Shown here: one piece after another, positions 22,441 to 34,434 of the stretch
Position numbering within the stretch: the stretch's first letter is position 1
Layout: each line of letters starts with the position of its first letter
From: Imbricaverruca yamaguchii
Lineage: Eukaryota; Arthropoda; Thecostraca; Neoverrucidae
DNA: 64,000 nucleotides
NCBI GenBank assembly: GCA_034440575.1
Contig: JAOTOL010000999.1
Coordinates: 62,001 to 126,000 of the forward strand
Direction of reading: 5' to 3'
Made by a program: the position numbers and the translations under genes
The notes under the pieces: model-generated
Databases searched by the model: none
What the model was told of the DNA's origin: nothing
Seen by the model: only the letters and a program-made list of their open reading frames with translations

Positions 22441-23757
22441 GGACTATGGGTACAGATTTTTCCTTTTATTCACAATAAATGTTTCACAATTGTGTACATA
22501 GAACAAAAGACATTCACCCGTGGCCGGACACCACGCAGGTGCCCGGGCACAATCAAATCTGCTCCGGTGCGCTCCCGGCGGCCGAATCCAGGCGCGGTAG
22601 GCCGCACGGGAGCACACCACACCAAACACATAAATAGTGGAGAAAAAACAAAAAAAACATTAAGAACTGGCGCCGCACGGCCGCGACCGCAACTCCAGTG
22701 TAAAAGTACAAATATTAAAATTGCATATAAAATGCCGGGCGGGCTGCCCTCTAATTAAACAATAACAACAACAAAAACAATGAAAAACAAAACAACACAA
22801 TACATTAACAATAACAGATAAATAACAAGGGTGGACCACGGCGGCCAAAAGGGCCATAAAACCGTGGCCCGAGAGACAAGTTAAAACAAGGCCCTAAAAC
22901 AAGCACAAGTTAAAAACGTTAAAAGGCACCCCCCCCCCCACGCCGCGGCCCGCAAGACCGGCCCGGCGTGGGTACCACACGCACCAGCCCGGAGCGTCGT
23001 GCCAACACAACACAGTCGGCGCGCCACCCCGCGGCCCGGCCGTCACGCGGCCGGGCAAAGGGCTGGGGCGGCAGCACCCAGCGCTGCTCCAGGCAGCGCC
23101 AGCCGCCGCCGCAACGCCCGAAGGGTAGGTGGGTCCTGTGGAAGGACAAGGAACCCCCAGGGCGGAGCCATCGAGAGTCCCTCGCCCCCTCCACCCAGGG
23201 GCCCGCATGGTATGGCGTAACACCCTGCCTATCCGCGGTCGTGACGTACGACCGCGGGTTGCTGGTACTGGCGGCGCCCAGTGACGTGCTCGACGTACAC
23301 GTCACGAGACAACCTCAGGGTGTCACTCACCATCAGCTGACGCATCAGCTTCGCATAGAAGCGACTAACGCGCAGCTGTTTGAGGGCGGCCTCATTCCCC
23401 CGACACCAAGTGCCGAGGGAGCCCACGACGAAGGCGTGGATCGAGGCTGTTTTGGCCTGCTGGCGGAGCTGCTCCACGAGGGGGGCATACTTCGCCAGCT
23501 TCCCGTCGGCAGCGGCACGCAGCGCGGCGGCTCGGTTATCGAAGGCGATGGTAACATCGACCAACGAGACCTCGTTGCCACGCGTCACAACCAGGTCCGG
23601 CGGAGAGCAGAGTCCACGCCCGGCACCCGTCGATTGACACGCAGCTTCGTACCACCACGCTGCGGCACCGCTTTGGTGAGGCGGGACAGCACTGCGTTGT
23701 GGCGCAACTGAAACGCAGCGCTGTGCGGCCTACAGTGATCACTTGATGCTTCAGCAA
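22441..23757 (-). mobile_element. 3' end of an R2-like LINE with restriction-like endonuclease, frameshifted
   Basis: Minus-strand reading gives NAVLSRLTKAVPQRGG and then, in a shifted frame, PDLVVTRGNEVSLVDVTIAF with a following AADGKLAKYAPLVEQLRQQ. PD-(D/V)VT with a downstream KY helix is the C-terminal restriction-like endonuclease of R2/NeSL/CRE-type LINEs. One base is missing just before the PD motif (about 23598), so this copy is broken. A GC-rich then AT-rich untranslated tail follows to about 22441. The 5' part (reverse transcriptase) is absent; no target duplication was confirmed. R2 and relatives often insert in specific genes, so an intronic fragment is probably a dead, off-target copy. 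Confidence 0.72.
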
Positions 23758-24429
23758 TTATCTAATTATCTACTTTCCATAGCTACTCGTCTCCTAGTCC
23801 AACTGAGTGCAGTTGATATGTTTTCCTTACTGATTTGAGTAAGGAATTTGCGGCGGAAGGAACCCGAAAAAGGGTGAGAAGTTTCAACCAGGGTCCATTT
23901 TGAGTCACAGAGCGTTTAAAGTCAAGTGACCAAATATTCCTATATAATAATAATTGAACGTTCTCATTAGACAACCCATTGGAATTCTACGATATTTCAT
24001 GATAAAGTATTGTGCTGAAAATACAAGACTGTGCATAGGCCAAACTTCGAGCATGACCTATCTGGTGAGGCACTGCCGGACAACATTGGCGGGGCACCAA
24101 ACAATGGCCCTAAAGAAGAGCACAGCCATTGTCAGAGGGACCCGTTGGGTTCGAGAGTGTGTGAGTCTCAGTGAATGTATGGGCCTATGGAACCATATGT
24201 CACATGCACAACCAACAACGCTTAGCTTGCAAGTTAGAAGAAAAACAAGTGACAGTGCAGCATTCACATCAAGGGACTGATACGGAATTTATGCCTTTAC
24301 GCATGGGGACAGCGGGGTACCCTGGGGAAGAGAGGAGAGGGTGAGATCGTTTCCGGAACCGTCAGTACGGGCTCTATAATGTGGTTTTACTTTAGCCTTC
24401 TGGTGCGTTCCACGACAGATAGATCAATG
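23758..24429. other. Intron 6, nothing recognised
   Basis: A plus-strand frame at 23954-24280 has no family motif. No repeat was seen. Confidence 0.5.
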
Positions 24430-24559
24430 TACTTCATCCTATGCATTTTCATTGAGACCAAAATCTGCCCACAGGGTGGTCTTTGGCTCTAAACACGACT
24501 GTGTAAACTTCAGCCCCATTCGGCCCGTTTTTTTAGCCATAGCCTTATAACCACCCATG

Positions 24560-24800
24560 TCTCCCAGCCCATCGAAATTTACAAATTTGATGGCGGAAAT
24601 AAAAGTGAGCATGATTTCGCTGACCAAACAATTTTTTCAATGCATTCTTATAAATATCTGATACGGCCGTCCGCTCATCATGACTTTTTGCGATTTTCCG
24701 TTTTCCGGGTAGAACGGATTTCGTGTCAGCTTTCTTCCAATGGAAAGCCACATGAGGTAGAACAATGATATATAAACATATGAATGGAAAACCTTTTTTA
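24560..24800 (-). repeat. Outer arm (left) of nested inverted repeat
   Basis: Reverse complement of 30860-31110 with many substitutions. Shared words include TTCCAATGG/CCCAATGGGAAGAAA, GAAAATCGCAAAA and AATCATGCTCACTTTTATTT / AATCATGCCCATTTTAAGTT. A third, direct copy of part lies at 37400-37560. Confidence 0.75.
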
Positions 24801-24959
24801 TAAGAAAAAACATTCATAGCTTTGTAATCAGGCCGACGGCCGACATCAGGTCGACGGCCGACATATAATTAATACTATAAGGAATTGTCTGTGATACCAT
24901 TTGCGGGCGCACCATTACGCGTAGCACATCGGAAATGGTACCGATCGAATCGTCTCCAC

Positions 24960-25152
<193 letters not shown>

Positions 25153-25631
25153 GGCGTGTTTCCCGCGTTCTCAAATGTGCATTGAGCACGTCGCACGTGA
25201 TTGAATTTTCTCAAAAACCCCACTGACTTAACATGGCGATTGCAATTAATGTAATCTGTCGGACGGCCCGAATCAGAGCAGTACAGCTGCCGAACCAATG
25301 CACCGATCGCCATGAAACCAACGCCACGCTGTAGACGCATCTATGCGCCACATAAACGGTGCAAAAATGTCCATTGCACGTGGCACGTGCACACGTGGGG
25401 CGCGTGACAGTCTAAGGTGGCATATTTTCGCTGTTTTTCAGGATTGAGTCTGCCGCTGCCAAACGGCTCGACTCAGAACAACAATGCTTCCACCACTCGG
25501 CTCCATGTACCGGTTGCATTTGCCCAATTGGCACATGGCACCTACCGTGCAAACTGCAGTCACCAATGGATGCCGATTGGCACGTGCCACATGCACGTAG
25601 AATCGGCTACAATTTACACGCCACTAACGCC

Positions 25632-26285
25632 CATGGTGCCGTCCACCATATCTCAAACATGGCCTAACACCCTCGTGTCACAGATTTTGATCAAAATTGC
25701 CATACAGGGTTTTCTGAGGCCCTGAAACGATTTCTGAGCTTTTTAGGTCAATCGGAGCAGCGGTTCACGAATTATTTCCTGCGGCGTTTTCTGAGTTCGC
25801 ACTGAAGGCCAAACTTGTAGATCCAATATCATAGTGTTATGTAGAGAAACATTATGAAAATTATATACCGTTGGAATCGCAATGAGCTTATCTTTCGATT
25901 CCTGAAGTCAGCTTTTGTTTGTACAAATTTTGAGAATATGACTCAGTGACCTCGGATAACGTGACGTGTGGTGACCTCTAGTACAATGATATTGATATAA
26001 TTATTAATGTAGAACGAAAGCCGCGTCATTTATCCTAGCTAGTTAGTTATTAGGGCTTAAGGGCGCATCGATTACATTGGTCATGTAGCGCCCAGCGTCA
26101 TTTATCCTGATGATGAAGAAACAAAAACCATGTATATTAAGCGCCTAATACCAGTTTCTGTAACGAATATTGCCTAACAAATATTGCCTGACTTACGCGA
26201 AAAAAAAATGCCGCTTAAATAAGCCTGATGTTCAGCAAGCTTTGTTTTTCGGTTTTTCGAAAGAGTGCAACATCGTACCGTGCTA
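25632..26285. repeat. Inner inverted repeat, left arm
   Basis: Matches the reverse complement of 28290-28962 over about 650 bases: GTGCCGTCCACCATATCTC, GAGCAGCGGTTCACGAATTA, GGAATCGCAATGAGCT and TATTAAGCGCCTAATACCAG have counterparts. Interrupted by a 58-base LINE tail at 26037-26094. Confidence 0.88.
26037..26094 (-). mobile_element. 58-base LINE tail insertion
   Basis: Terminal hairpin and AACT-repeat tail of the 6.6 kb LINE family, flanked by a perfect 14-base duplication GCGTCATTTATCCT (26023-26036 and 26095-26108). The opposite arm of the inverted repeat lacks it, which gives the empty-site state. Confidence 0.95.
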
Positions 26286-28289
26286 CGGATGTGTTTTACA
26301 AATTTTGCTAAGGCTCTTAATCTTATTTCCAACACTAATCTCACATTTAGACGGGGCTGGGATACGATCAAATGTCAGATGTGCAACATTACCTGATGCA
26401 TACCGGTAAGTACGCACGAGCTTCAGAGGATAGTGATCGTTCGGCAGTCGATATCCATGCAGACCCCAGTTGGTACGAAACGGGATAGCGTTATCTATGA
26501 ACTTCGATCCCAGTTTATGCCGCATTGTCGTTTATCCCTGCTGTTTAGGGGGATGGGTGTCTAGTTACGCCGCGTAAACCGACCAGGCTGACTCGAGAGG
26601 AGCGATAAGATAAGTGATCCCCTCATGAAACCGTGAGCGTGGAATCGGAATCGTGTGCTCAATCGACGCCAGGCACGATGTGAAGAAGTCTGGTCAATGA
26701 TAAATTATTTGTGAAATAGGGTGTAATATACCACTTTCTGAACACTCAATCGGCATCCTTTTACAATAAGTATCGGCATCCTGCTCCTTGGAACCTACAC
26801 CATCAGCTCGAATTTGAGTCTGAGGCATCAAAAGCATTCTAAATGACACTAATTCCGTGGCAAATTTCGACATCCTACTGCGCTCGTTTCGACATCTCAC
26901 ACCTAACGAAAAACCATTATTTTAACCCTGAGTCTGGTTCTTAAAATGAAACGGTGCTGGCTTATCCTGGTACTCCGCAAGGCCGGGGCAATGGCACGGC
27001 GGTGCTGATCTGATCCGTATAAGTGCAATAAATCTCATATAACTAAATGTGTGGGGACACCATCTGAACAACTGGTTGAACTGGTGAATGACATTCGAAT
27101 TCAGAAGGACGTCTTCCTGTGCACGAACTGCATTGGAAGGTTGCTTAAGGACCCCAAAAATATCCCAATGCAAGAGGTATCGCCGGTTCAGTTAAGTGAC
27201 TCCAGCAGCCAAACTTCCAGCGGAAATGCGTCAAGTCCTGTGTCTGAGGAGAACTACGCACCCTCGGATGAAACCGACCATGAAGCAAACTATCTTGACG
27301 TCGACGTGACCTTACCCATCCTAGGCGTATCGCCGCTGAGGACAAGTGGCTTCTTATATATCTTATATTCCATTGGCCTTTTATATGTATAATGAATTAC
27401 CTGCTTGTTATGTGCATTGTTTAATCATCGGGGGTCAGGTGTTCGAGTGAAGATACATCAATCTCTATACCTCTTTGGTATAGAGTGGTATAGGTATGAT
27501 GTGAAGCATGTCAGCTCCGTCAAGTTCGTCTTCGTCAGCTCCCAGGAAGTGGGAGCTTACGCTCCCAGGAAGTGAAAGAAGTAGCGTCTTATCTCAGACA
27601 GCGATTCTCAAGAGCAGTTACGGTGAAAGATACACAGCGGTTCCACAGATTATCGCCCTCAGACCTCACGGTCCATCGCGGTGCACGAACTCTCCAGTGA
27701 CGCGGGACGTGTCCTGAGGGTGAGCAAGAAGTGAAGAGCTACGAGAGAAGGCTATCCCTCTGGACCGTACATGTGCAATGGTGCATACGTATGCACTATG
27801 CAATTAATAACAAAATCGCACATTTGCTAATATGTGTGTGCGTGTGTGAGCAGAAGAAAGTATTAGGTCTACAGGCGTAATTGCGTGTCTCTGCCTGTGG
27901 TTTTTACGACGAAATAAATTAGTAAGTCACAATGCCATTGTCCCATGTATTATGTAGATTTTTGGTGGTTGCATAGCATGTACAAAGTGTGACAAGTTAT
28001 CAGGTCCAATATGTTGTAAAATATAGTTCTGCTAAGTGAACTATGCAAGAAATGAGCATGTTTGTGTTTGATTTAATTAGGTCGCCAACCTGATGATTTG
28101 CAAAAGCGGCATCTCCCCGTTGTATCGCCAGACTATTAACCCAGAACACAGCGTCGAGATTTGATCTCTCTTGCGTTTACGCAGCGAAGTTGCGGTCATA
28201 GTGTTCATGCCTAGCTTTCTGATGCGGACACAAACCTAGGAAAATGGCAACCATTCATCACACATGCGTAATATCTTTAAACGGTGTTT
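26286..28289. other. Centre of inner inverted repeat, possible transposon interior
   Basis: About 2 kb between the arms. A plus-strand frame at 27051-27392 (113 aa) begins GTPSEQLVELVNDIRIQKDV with LCTNCIGRLLKDPKN and an acidic serine-rich stretch; a CxxC resembles cysteine-rich segments of transposon proteins, but no family is recognised. Segment 26690-26940 has a diverged relative at 36275-36780. Some sequences at 27400-28200 are AT-rich without features. Confidence 0.5.
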
Positions 28290-28962
28290 GCTGTTGGCTA
28301 TATCAGCCATGCTTAGTCAAAATATGTCTGCGCAGGATATGAGAAGCAAGCGACTTAGCAACATATGTAAAATGTCTCGGGACCATACTTGGCATTGTAC
28401 GCTTCAGAGGCACCGGCGAAACAAGGCTTACTGAATAGGCAGCCAATTTAACCGTCTTTTTTCGCAGAGGTCGCCTAATATTTGTTACAGAAACTGATAT
28501 TAAGCGTCTAATATACATGATTTTTATTTTTTTCATCGTAAAGATAAATGATGAGGCTTTCGTTTTAAATAAGTAATTATATCCATATCGTTGTACTAGG
28601 GGTTAGCACAGGTCACTTTACCCGAGGTCACTGGGTCATATTTTCAAAATGTCTACAAACGAAAAACTGACCCAAGGAATCGAAAAACGAGCTCATTGCG
28701 ATTCCAACTATATATAGTTTTTATAATTTATATCCGCATTACACGAAGATGTCGGCTCTCGAAGTTTGGCCTTCAGTGCGAACATGGAAAAACGCCACAG
28801 GCTATAATTCGTGAACCGCTGCTCCCATTGAGCTGATACGATCAGCAATCGTTCCCGGGTCTCAGATAACCCTTTATACCAATTTTCATCAAAATATGAG
28901 ACATTGGGGTGTTAATTTTGAAAATTCGTGTTCGAGATATGGTGGACGGCACCCCATGTAAG
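28290..28962. repeat. Inner inverted repeat, right arm
   Basis: Reverse-complement partner of 25632-26285. It ends near GGACGGCACCCC, matching the start of the left arm. Substitutions and short gaps show the pair is old. Confidence 0.88.
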
Positions 28963-29458
28963 GCGGGATTTGCCACTCAAATGTGACACACACTTGTAGC
29001 CGCATCTCTTCTGACACCCACGCTGTCTTTGCACTTTGTCCAACCAAAATACTCCGGCCGCAATCGCCGATACCCTGAACTATTGCAAAGCGGCCTATTC
29101 GGACGTGAAATTGCGCTTCAACATGGGAAAATTTCGAGTTCGAAGGCCACTCCTTAAACATTGAAGATGTTGGGGCACCCTGGACACCACCCCGTGCCCA
29201 AATCCCACCAGGTATGACCAGTTCCACCTGCCGGAGAATTGCCCGTCCAGGGCGATTCTCCTGTGTAGAGAAGCCGACAAGTTGCCCCAGTTTCGCTAAG
29301 TTGCGAGAAAAACGAAATTCTACCCACCGATAAATTCTCCTCCCCGCACTTTACTTCAGCTGGGTCGGCGTTTACAGCACCTCGGCCGGGAGTCGCAGTG
29401 GTGCCTAGACTTTAGAATCGAGGGTTCCGTGTTGACTACAGTCGTAAATGAATACCGA

Positions 29459-29575
29459 ATGGCACGTGTCGCATGTACGTAGAATCGGCTACGATTTACA
29501 CGCCATTAATCCTCATGTAAGGCGGGATTTTCAACTCAAATGTGACACACACTTGTAGCCGCATCCCTTCTGACT
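29459..29575. repeat. Diverged direct copies of flanks of the inverted repeat
   Basis: 29459-29515 matches 25577-25632 (GGCACGTG, ATGTACGTAGAATCGGCTAC). 29512-29575 matches 28955-29012 (CATGTAAGGCGGGATTT, CACACTTGTAGCCGCATC). The region is a mosaic of one repeat family. Confidence 0.75.
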
Positions 29576-29921
29576 GACTGACGGACTGATTGACGGAATG
29601 ACAGATTGACTGACTGAGTGACTGAAGTATTGGCTGGCTGAGTGACTGAAGGATTGACTGACTGAGTGACTGAACGATTGACTGACTGAGAACTGACTGA
29701 CTGATTGATTGAAGGACTTTTTGACGGACGGACGGACGGACGGACGGACGGATGGACGGACGGACTGACTGAATGAATGAATGACTGCATTTGACGCACT
29801 GACTGACTGATGACGGTCTGACTAACTGACGGACTGATTGATTGATTGATTGATTGATTGACTGACTGACTGACTGACTGACTGACTGACTGACTGACTG
29901 ACTGACTGACTGACTGCTGTA
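29561..29921. repeat. Tetranucleotide tract (GACT, GACG, GATT, GAAT)
   Basis: Blocks of related 4-base units (GGAC near 29727, GATT near 29835, GACT to 29921). They give long serine/valine/glutamine open frames with no coding value. Confidence 0.97.
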
Positions 29922-30315
29922 AGGAACCACCAGATGTTCTGAAGTAACATTACGCCAATGCACAGAAATAAGCTACGATACCATGGTGACTATAAAGTGT
30001 GCAACCCTTGTTAAGGAAGCTACAAGAGCTGCACCGGAAAGGTTCAAATGTGTAAGCTGGAAAGACAAGTTTTCATTATCTGACGTTTATTTCGTTGTTC
30101 TCTCTCTTAGTTGTTCTAGTTTGCACTACTAAGTACCGTGCAATGATGCGCAATAATGTGTAATATGCAGGGAGTTCCCAAAACGTCAACAATGAAACCA
30201 CAGGAAGCTTTGAAAATTTTGTACGTGAGACACGCTATGCATACCGTGAAAATGCGTGTTTGCGTTACAAACTGGACTGTACGTCCATGTAAACGATGCT
30301 TACAGGACACTTTGC

Positions 30316-30650
30316 CGCCCCGGAAGCTCAGTTGCTTAGAGCGCTGCCCTGCACTGGTCTCACCCGTCCTGGCAACACGGGGTTCGAGTCGCTTCGCGCG
30401 CTCGCATTTAGCCCCCCCCCCCCGGTTGGGAGTGTCAGTTGGCAGCTGGCTCGATAAGGCCGGGGACGGCCACCGGGCGGCCGTGTCGGTGCATTGGCGG
30501 CACGTTAAACTTTCGGTCCAAATTTTGCCATTGAACTGGAGTTCATGGATCGGGTGGTGGGGCCAGGGTTCAACAAGCTCTGCTTAGCAATATAACCCTG
30601 GTTCCTCAAGCCACCCCAGCAACAATTGGGATTAAATTTATTTTAAAAAG
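30316..30650 (+). mobile_element. tRNA-derived SINE-like element (family 2)
   Basis: The head holds A-box-like AGCTCAGTTGCTTAGAGCG and B-box-like GGGTTCGAGTC at a tRNA-like spacing, followed by a GC-rich body and an AT-rich end (ATTAAATTTATTTTAAAAAG). No anticodon arm pairs well, so it is not a functional tRNA. No target duplication was confirmed. Confidence 0.68.
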
Positions 30651-30859
30651 AAAGCATAATTGCACTTATTGTTGTAAGGTCAGCATGGTCAGATTGTTTC
30701 GATTACCAGACTATCAAATGTTCCGAAGTAAAATTATGTCGCCGCACGTAACATAAGAATGACCTATCTGTAATGGGTAACCTTGAACTTTGTGAGGTTT
30801 ATTTAGGCAAAACATAAGACTTACATGAATTGGTATTTTTAACAAATATCTTTGGTTAA

Positions 30860-31110
30860 GCAAACGTTTTTATATCACCCTGTATTATTTCATTGTTCGG
30901 TCCCCGTAGTTTCCCAATGGGAAGAAACTTACTGGAAATCCGTCCGTTCCGAAAATCGCAAAATTATAGAAAGCCATGAAGAACGGGCGCCTATATGGGA
31001 TATCCAAAAGCAAAACGCATTTTATAATAGTCTTATATGGCTGCCAAATCATGCCCATTTTAAGTTCTGCCATCAAATTTGTCAAATTTCTTTGGGCTTG
31101 GGGTTATAGA
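30860..31110 (+). repeat. Outer arm (right) of nested inverted repeat
   Basis: Partner of 24560-24800 in opposite orientation. The adjacent 31110-31180 (AGGTCATGGGGTTACGAGGC) also matches 37523-37560 in direct orientation, so this belongs to a dispersed family. Confidence 0.75.
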
Positions 31111-31716
31111 AGGTCACGATGTTACCAGGTCATGGGGTTACGAGGCCAAACGTGAGCAAGGCTGACATTTTATCACGAAATGCTTTCTTTTATCATTTTT
31201 ATTCTCAAAGATGCCTAGTACTTCCTTTTCATAATCGAATCAATTTGTATTGTCAAGATGCTCTTGTTGGATGGCCTCAAAATACAGTCGGAGGGTATAA
31301 CTCCAAAACGGATAGTCGGGTCGAGTTAAAACTTGTTCAGGCGTGTTTAGAGCATAAGACCACAATGTACACCAATTTTGATCCAAATACATATTTAGTG
31401 GATGACAAATTTGAAAAGATTTGTTCGATCTGTCGTGGAAAATTGGTTCTTGAAAGCAATTTTGTGGGAAGGACATTTATAACACATTGCTATTTTTGCT
31501 AGGGTGCCGCGAAATACAGTGCTCAATACACATGAATGACACTCTTCAGTTACCCAACGGGCGAGGTGCACATCTATGCTGAGAAATGAACATATTTGAC
31601 TAAATTGTTCCTTCCATTGTTCTGCATTGTTGTATTTGTGTCGTTTCAGGGTGAGTGCCTTTTGTCACGCTGCGGCTATTGCGTTCCTTCCGGGGGCGTG
31701 GGCAGTTGACACTCAC
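31111..31716. other. Intron 6 right end, nothing recognised
   Basis: Short plus-strand frame 31119-31502 has no motif. The sequence up to exon 6 is otherwise featureless. Confidence 0.5.
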
Positions 31717-31875
31717 CTGCCACTTTGTCGGCCAACTGTTGGATGGGCGCCTTGCTGGTCTGCGCCTCCTCCACTAGCTGTACGATCTGTGCCAGAGTGG
31801 TGTCCTGTCCCACGTGCGTCACCTCCATCAACAGGGTGCCGTTCTGGTTCATAGCACCGCCGATCAGCTGGCAGC
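31717..31875 (-). CDS. ATP7: ATP7 exon 6: end of actuator domain, lead to membrane segment 5
   Basis: Encodes 52 full codons, [20 protein letters not shown] to [11 protein letters not shown], phase 1 to 1. GGAMNQNG closes the actuator domain. [20 protein letters not shown] and IQQLAD form the highly conserved lead into membrane segment 5. Acceptor GGCCGCAG|GC, donor GCAG|GTGAGT. Reads into exon 7 as [11 protein letters not shown]. The 11.1 kb intron that follows carries an R2-like LINE end, inverted repeats, a SINE and microsatellites. Confidence 0.95.
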
Positions 31876-32540
31876 CTGCGGCCACATGACGCATCATACG
31901 CTCGCGCTCACGATGGCCAAGTAGCGCTGGAGCGCTCGGCTCTCGATCGGAAGGCCTTAATTGGAATGTTGCAACGGATGGACTTACGCGGCCATGAGAG
32001 ATACATGTCACGTTCTCACATACTTCGCACACATAATCTTAGCTCAGATTTTGATGTAGTTGGACCTAACGGATATGCACTACAACTTGCGTCGAAAATT
32101 ACTCCTCAAAATGATGTTTGGCCGGATGCTGATTAAGCAGTATGATGAGAAGAACTCATATTAAGTTCATAATAATCAGACTATAAAATACTTCAAAAGC
32201 ATATATTTATCCAAAAGCCAGCTGCCAGTTACGTTACGGGTGACTTGGCAGATCCATGTGCTCTGGGTGTATGAGTGGTGCTTGTGGTGGTAGCTGTGGA
32301 AAAGCCATACATTCTAAGCGTGCGAGTGCTGGCAATGGCCGCTACAATGGGCGACACGGAAGCCACACCGACTGCGGATGGAAGGCACACATCTCCGCTC
32401 TGGTCTTGGTCCAACGTCCAGGTTGATGATGCGGATAATCTCTCTCTCACTCGATCAAAGACAGCCGCGGTCACGGCAGCGTTCCCAAGCCGACGAACAC
32501 AGGTTAGAGGATGTGCGACGTGTATGTCAGTACGGTGATG
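31876..32540. other. Intron 5 right part, nothing recognised
   Basis: No repeat or coding match seen between exon 6 and the truncated LINE. Confidence 0.5.
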
Positions 32541-32553
32541 TGCGGCACAGCTA

Positions 32554-32952
32554 TTGATTGATTATTTGGGTTTAAGGGCGCGCCGACTACTAGGTCATTT
32601 AGCGCCCATAACTGTCAATTGTTCTCAGGGTAGCTATAAGACATCCCTAATATTACAAGTATTCTCTTTTCTGGCGTATCTAGATATTAACGCCCTGGGT
32701 AAAAAACGTAAAACTTTACATCACATAAGAAGCTGAAGAGCCTTCCGGATTCCACAACCTGTGATTTGTCGCCTAGCACTGCTAGGAGTGAGTGAACCTG
32801 GTTACTCCCGAAATACCGATGAAACTCAAGGCAAAGCCTCGGGCATGAAATTAGAACGTGCCTAACAGTTAGCACTGCTCCACATCTAGAGCACAGAGGT
32901 TTATTTTCACCACTAAGTATGTAGCCATGGGTGGCGTAAGTGTGACCTATTC
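32554..32952 (-). mobile_element. 5'-truncated LINE copy (399 bases) of the 6.6 kb family
   Basis: Keeps the end of ORF2 (CSRCGAVLTVRHVLISCP, matching the CxxC-H-C tail of copy 1), the terminal hairpin GGGCGC...GCGCCC and an AATC tail. Flanked by TGCGGCACAGCTA / TGCGACACAGCTA (32541-32553 and 32953-32965, one difference). Lies in intron 5. Confidence 0.88.
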
Positions 32953-32965
32953 TGCGACACAGCTA

Positions 32966-33297
32966 AAGCAAGCTGTTATGGTGCCTATGCGTTTTCCTCT
33001 ATCACATCCCTAGCAGTGTCGATCGCGCCGAACGGGCTTAGTAACTCTACATAGTTTTGAAAAGATGCTGAAAATCACAACAAAAGTTGCTTCAGCTACA
33101 TCTGCATCAGAAAGCAATCCAAATGATGACAATTTTGCACGAGGCTTAATGCACAAAAGTAAACCTGTTTTCAGTTGAAAAAAAAACCACTTAGTACCAA
33201 TTGAAATTAAACAACACCGTAAATGCCTTCGAATTCTACCTAATCATTATGAGACGGGAAAACGTGAGAGAAAAAAGAACACTTCTCAAAGTCCGAC
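32966..33297. other. Intron 5 near exon 5, nothing recognised
   Basis: AT-rich, no repeat seen. Confidence 0.5.
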
Positions 33298-33406
33298 CTT
33301 TCTCTTTGGAGACCGGCATGGACTCCCCGGTGATGAGAGATTCGTCGCATAGGGACTGGCCGCTCAGAACCCGGCCATCTACTGGTACCTTAGCGCCAGG
33401 CACTAC
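33298..33406 (-). CDS. ATP7: ATP7 exon 5: actuator domain with TGES loop
   Basis: Encodes [16 protein letters not shown] through [16 protein letters not shown] plus one base (phase 0 to 1). TGES is the dephosphorylation loop, equivalent to TGEA in vertebrate ATP7 and TGES in insects. [11 protein letters not shown] joins exon 4 as GDVLK|VVPGAK, as in family members. Acceptor is CACGTTCCAG|GTA. Donor is AAAG|GTCGGA, a GT donor with unusual C at position +3, supported by the phase and by the join [16 protein letters not shown] with exon 6. Confidence 0.93.
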
Positions 33407-33939
33407 CTGGAACGTGTGGTTAAACGTTACAAATTCTAGGTCACACACAGACATAAATAGCGATGTAAGCTCTTCCTAGAACCATCTAGACAGGTCCCAC
33501 ACCACACGCCGAGGATTGACGACTGAGAAGATGATGATATGCAAGCATCAGTGTCAGAGGAAAGTTGCAGCAGCGCAAGGTGCCACTATGGGTGCTGGAC
33601 GAGCAAAACGAAGAGGCGGGAATGAGCTCAAATTCTGCATGCACAAGATCGGACACCAATCCGAGGCGGAACTTGTGGATCGATCCAAACCAAGCTCTCT
33701 CGGTGGTTTGTACATACATACACTTGTAACATCAATGTTTAACAGAAGAGTACACATTTATGAAATATCCTATCTCTAGAAGACCGCACAACTTATGCAT
33801 ATGTGCACCAGTTACCGCTGGCTGATCAGAAACACACCAAACCCTCCAGTACGCGGTCATCCCATGTGAGACTTTGGTGAGCAACCTTCTCTTCGGTAGT
33901 TTGTGCTACCCTAGCATTCCAATTTACCTCCTGAATGGG

Positions 33940-34225
33940 TGGGCCCAGTCTCGGGCTGCCGCAGCTGAGAAGCGGCCACAGTATTAGGCTGCCGCAGCTG
34001 AGGAGCGGCCACAGCTGTACCAGCTGATAAGCGACTCCAGCCTCGGGCTGTGACAGCTGTGTGTGTGTGGGGGGGGGGGCAGCCTCGTGCTGTGGCATCT
34101 CAGGAGCGGTCTCCATCCTCGGGCTGTGGCATCTCGGGAGCGGCGTCCAGCCTCAGGCTGTGACAGCTGAGGGGCGGCCCCAGCCTCTGGCTGTGCTAGG
34201 CCGAGGGTGGCCCCAGCCCAGGAGT
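33940..34225. repeat. Minisatellite in intron 4, ~40-45 base units
   Basis: About six units of CCTCGGGCTGTGGCAGCTGA plus GGAGCGGCCCCAG-type sequence, with a G run near 34070. Not obviously copied from a splice site. Confidence 0.85.
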
Positions 34226-34293
34226 TCAGAGATTTACATCTCTAGCTGATCGTGCCCTGGGTGTGACCTCACACAAGCGATGCACACACCCAC

Positions 34294-34434
34294 CTTGAGT
34301 ACGTCTCCACGATGCACCAATTCTACGGAGATGCTCTCCTCTGTGAGCACCTGGCGGTGTTCACCCAGCGTGACGAGCGTCGCCTCAGTCGGCTGCAGCG
34401 AGATCAGCTTCGCCAGCGCCTCTGATGTTTTCCC
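34294..34434 (-). CDS. ATP7: ATP7 exon 4: first part of actuator domain
   Basis: Encodes 47 residues, [18 protein letters not shown] to LVHRGDVLK, phase 0 at both ends. This begins the actuator domain between membrane segments 4 and 5. KTSEALAKL and [11 protein letters not shown] are conserved across copper ATPases. Joins as LEHIAK|GKTSEAL. Donor AAG|GTGGGT is good. The acceptor CACCAG|GGG lacks a strong pyrimidine tract, and degenerate copies of the CTTGGcgCCgTGTa segment preceding it occur upstream at about 34460-34560, so a weak splice-site duplication is possible here too. Confidence 0.93.

Noticed and set aside
29496..29963. Serine/glutamine-rich protein gene
   Set aside because: It is the translation of the GACT-type tetranucleotide tract.
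30320..30400. Functional tRNA gene
   Set aside because: Boxes are present but arms do not pair into a cloverleaf and a SINE-like body follows.
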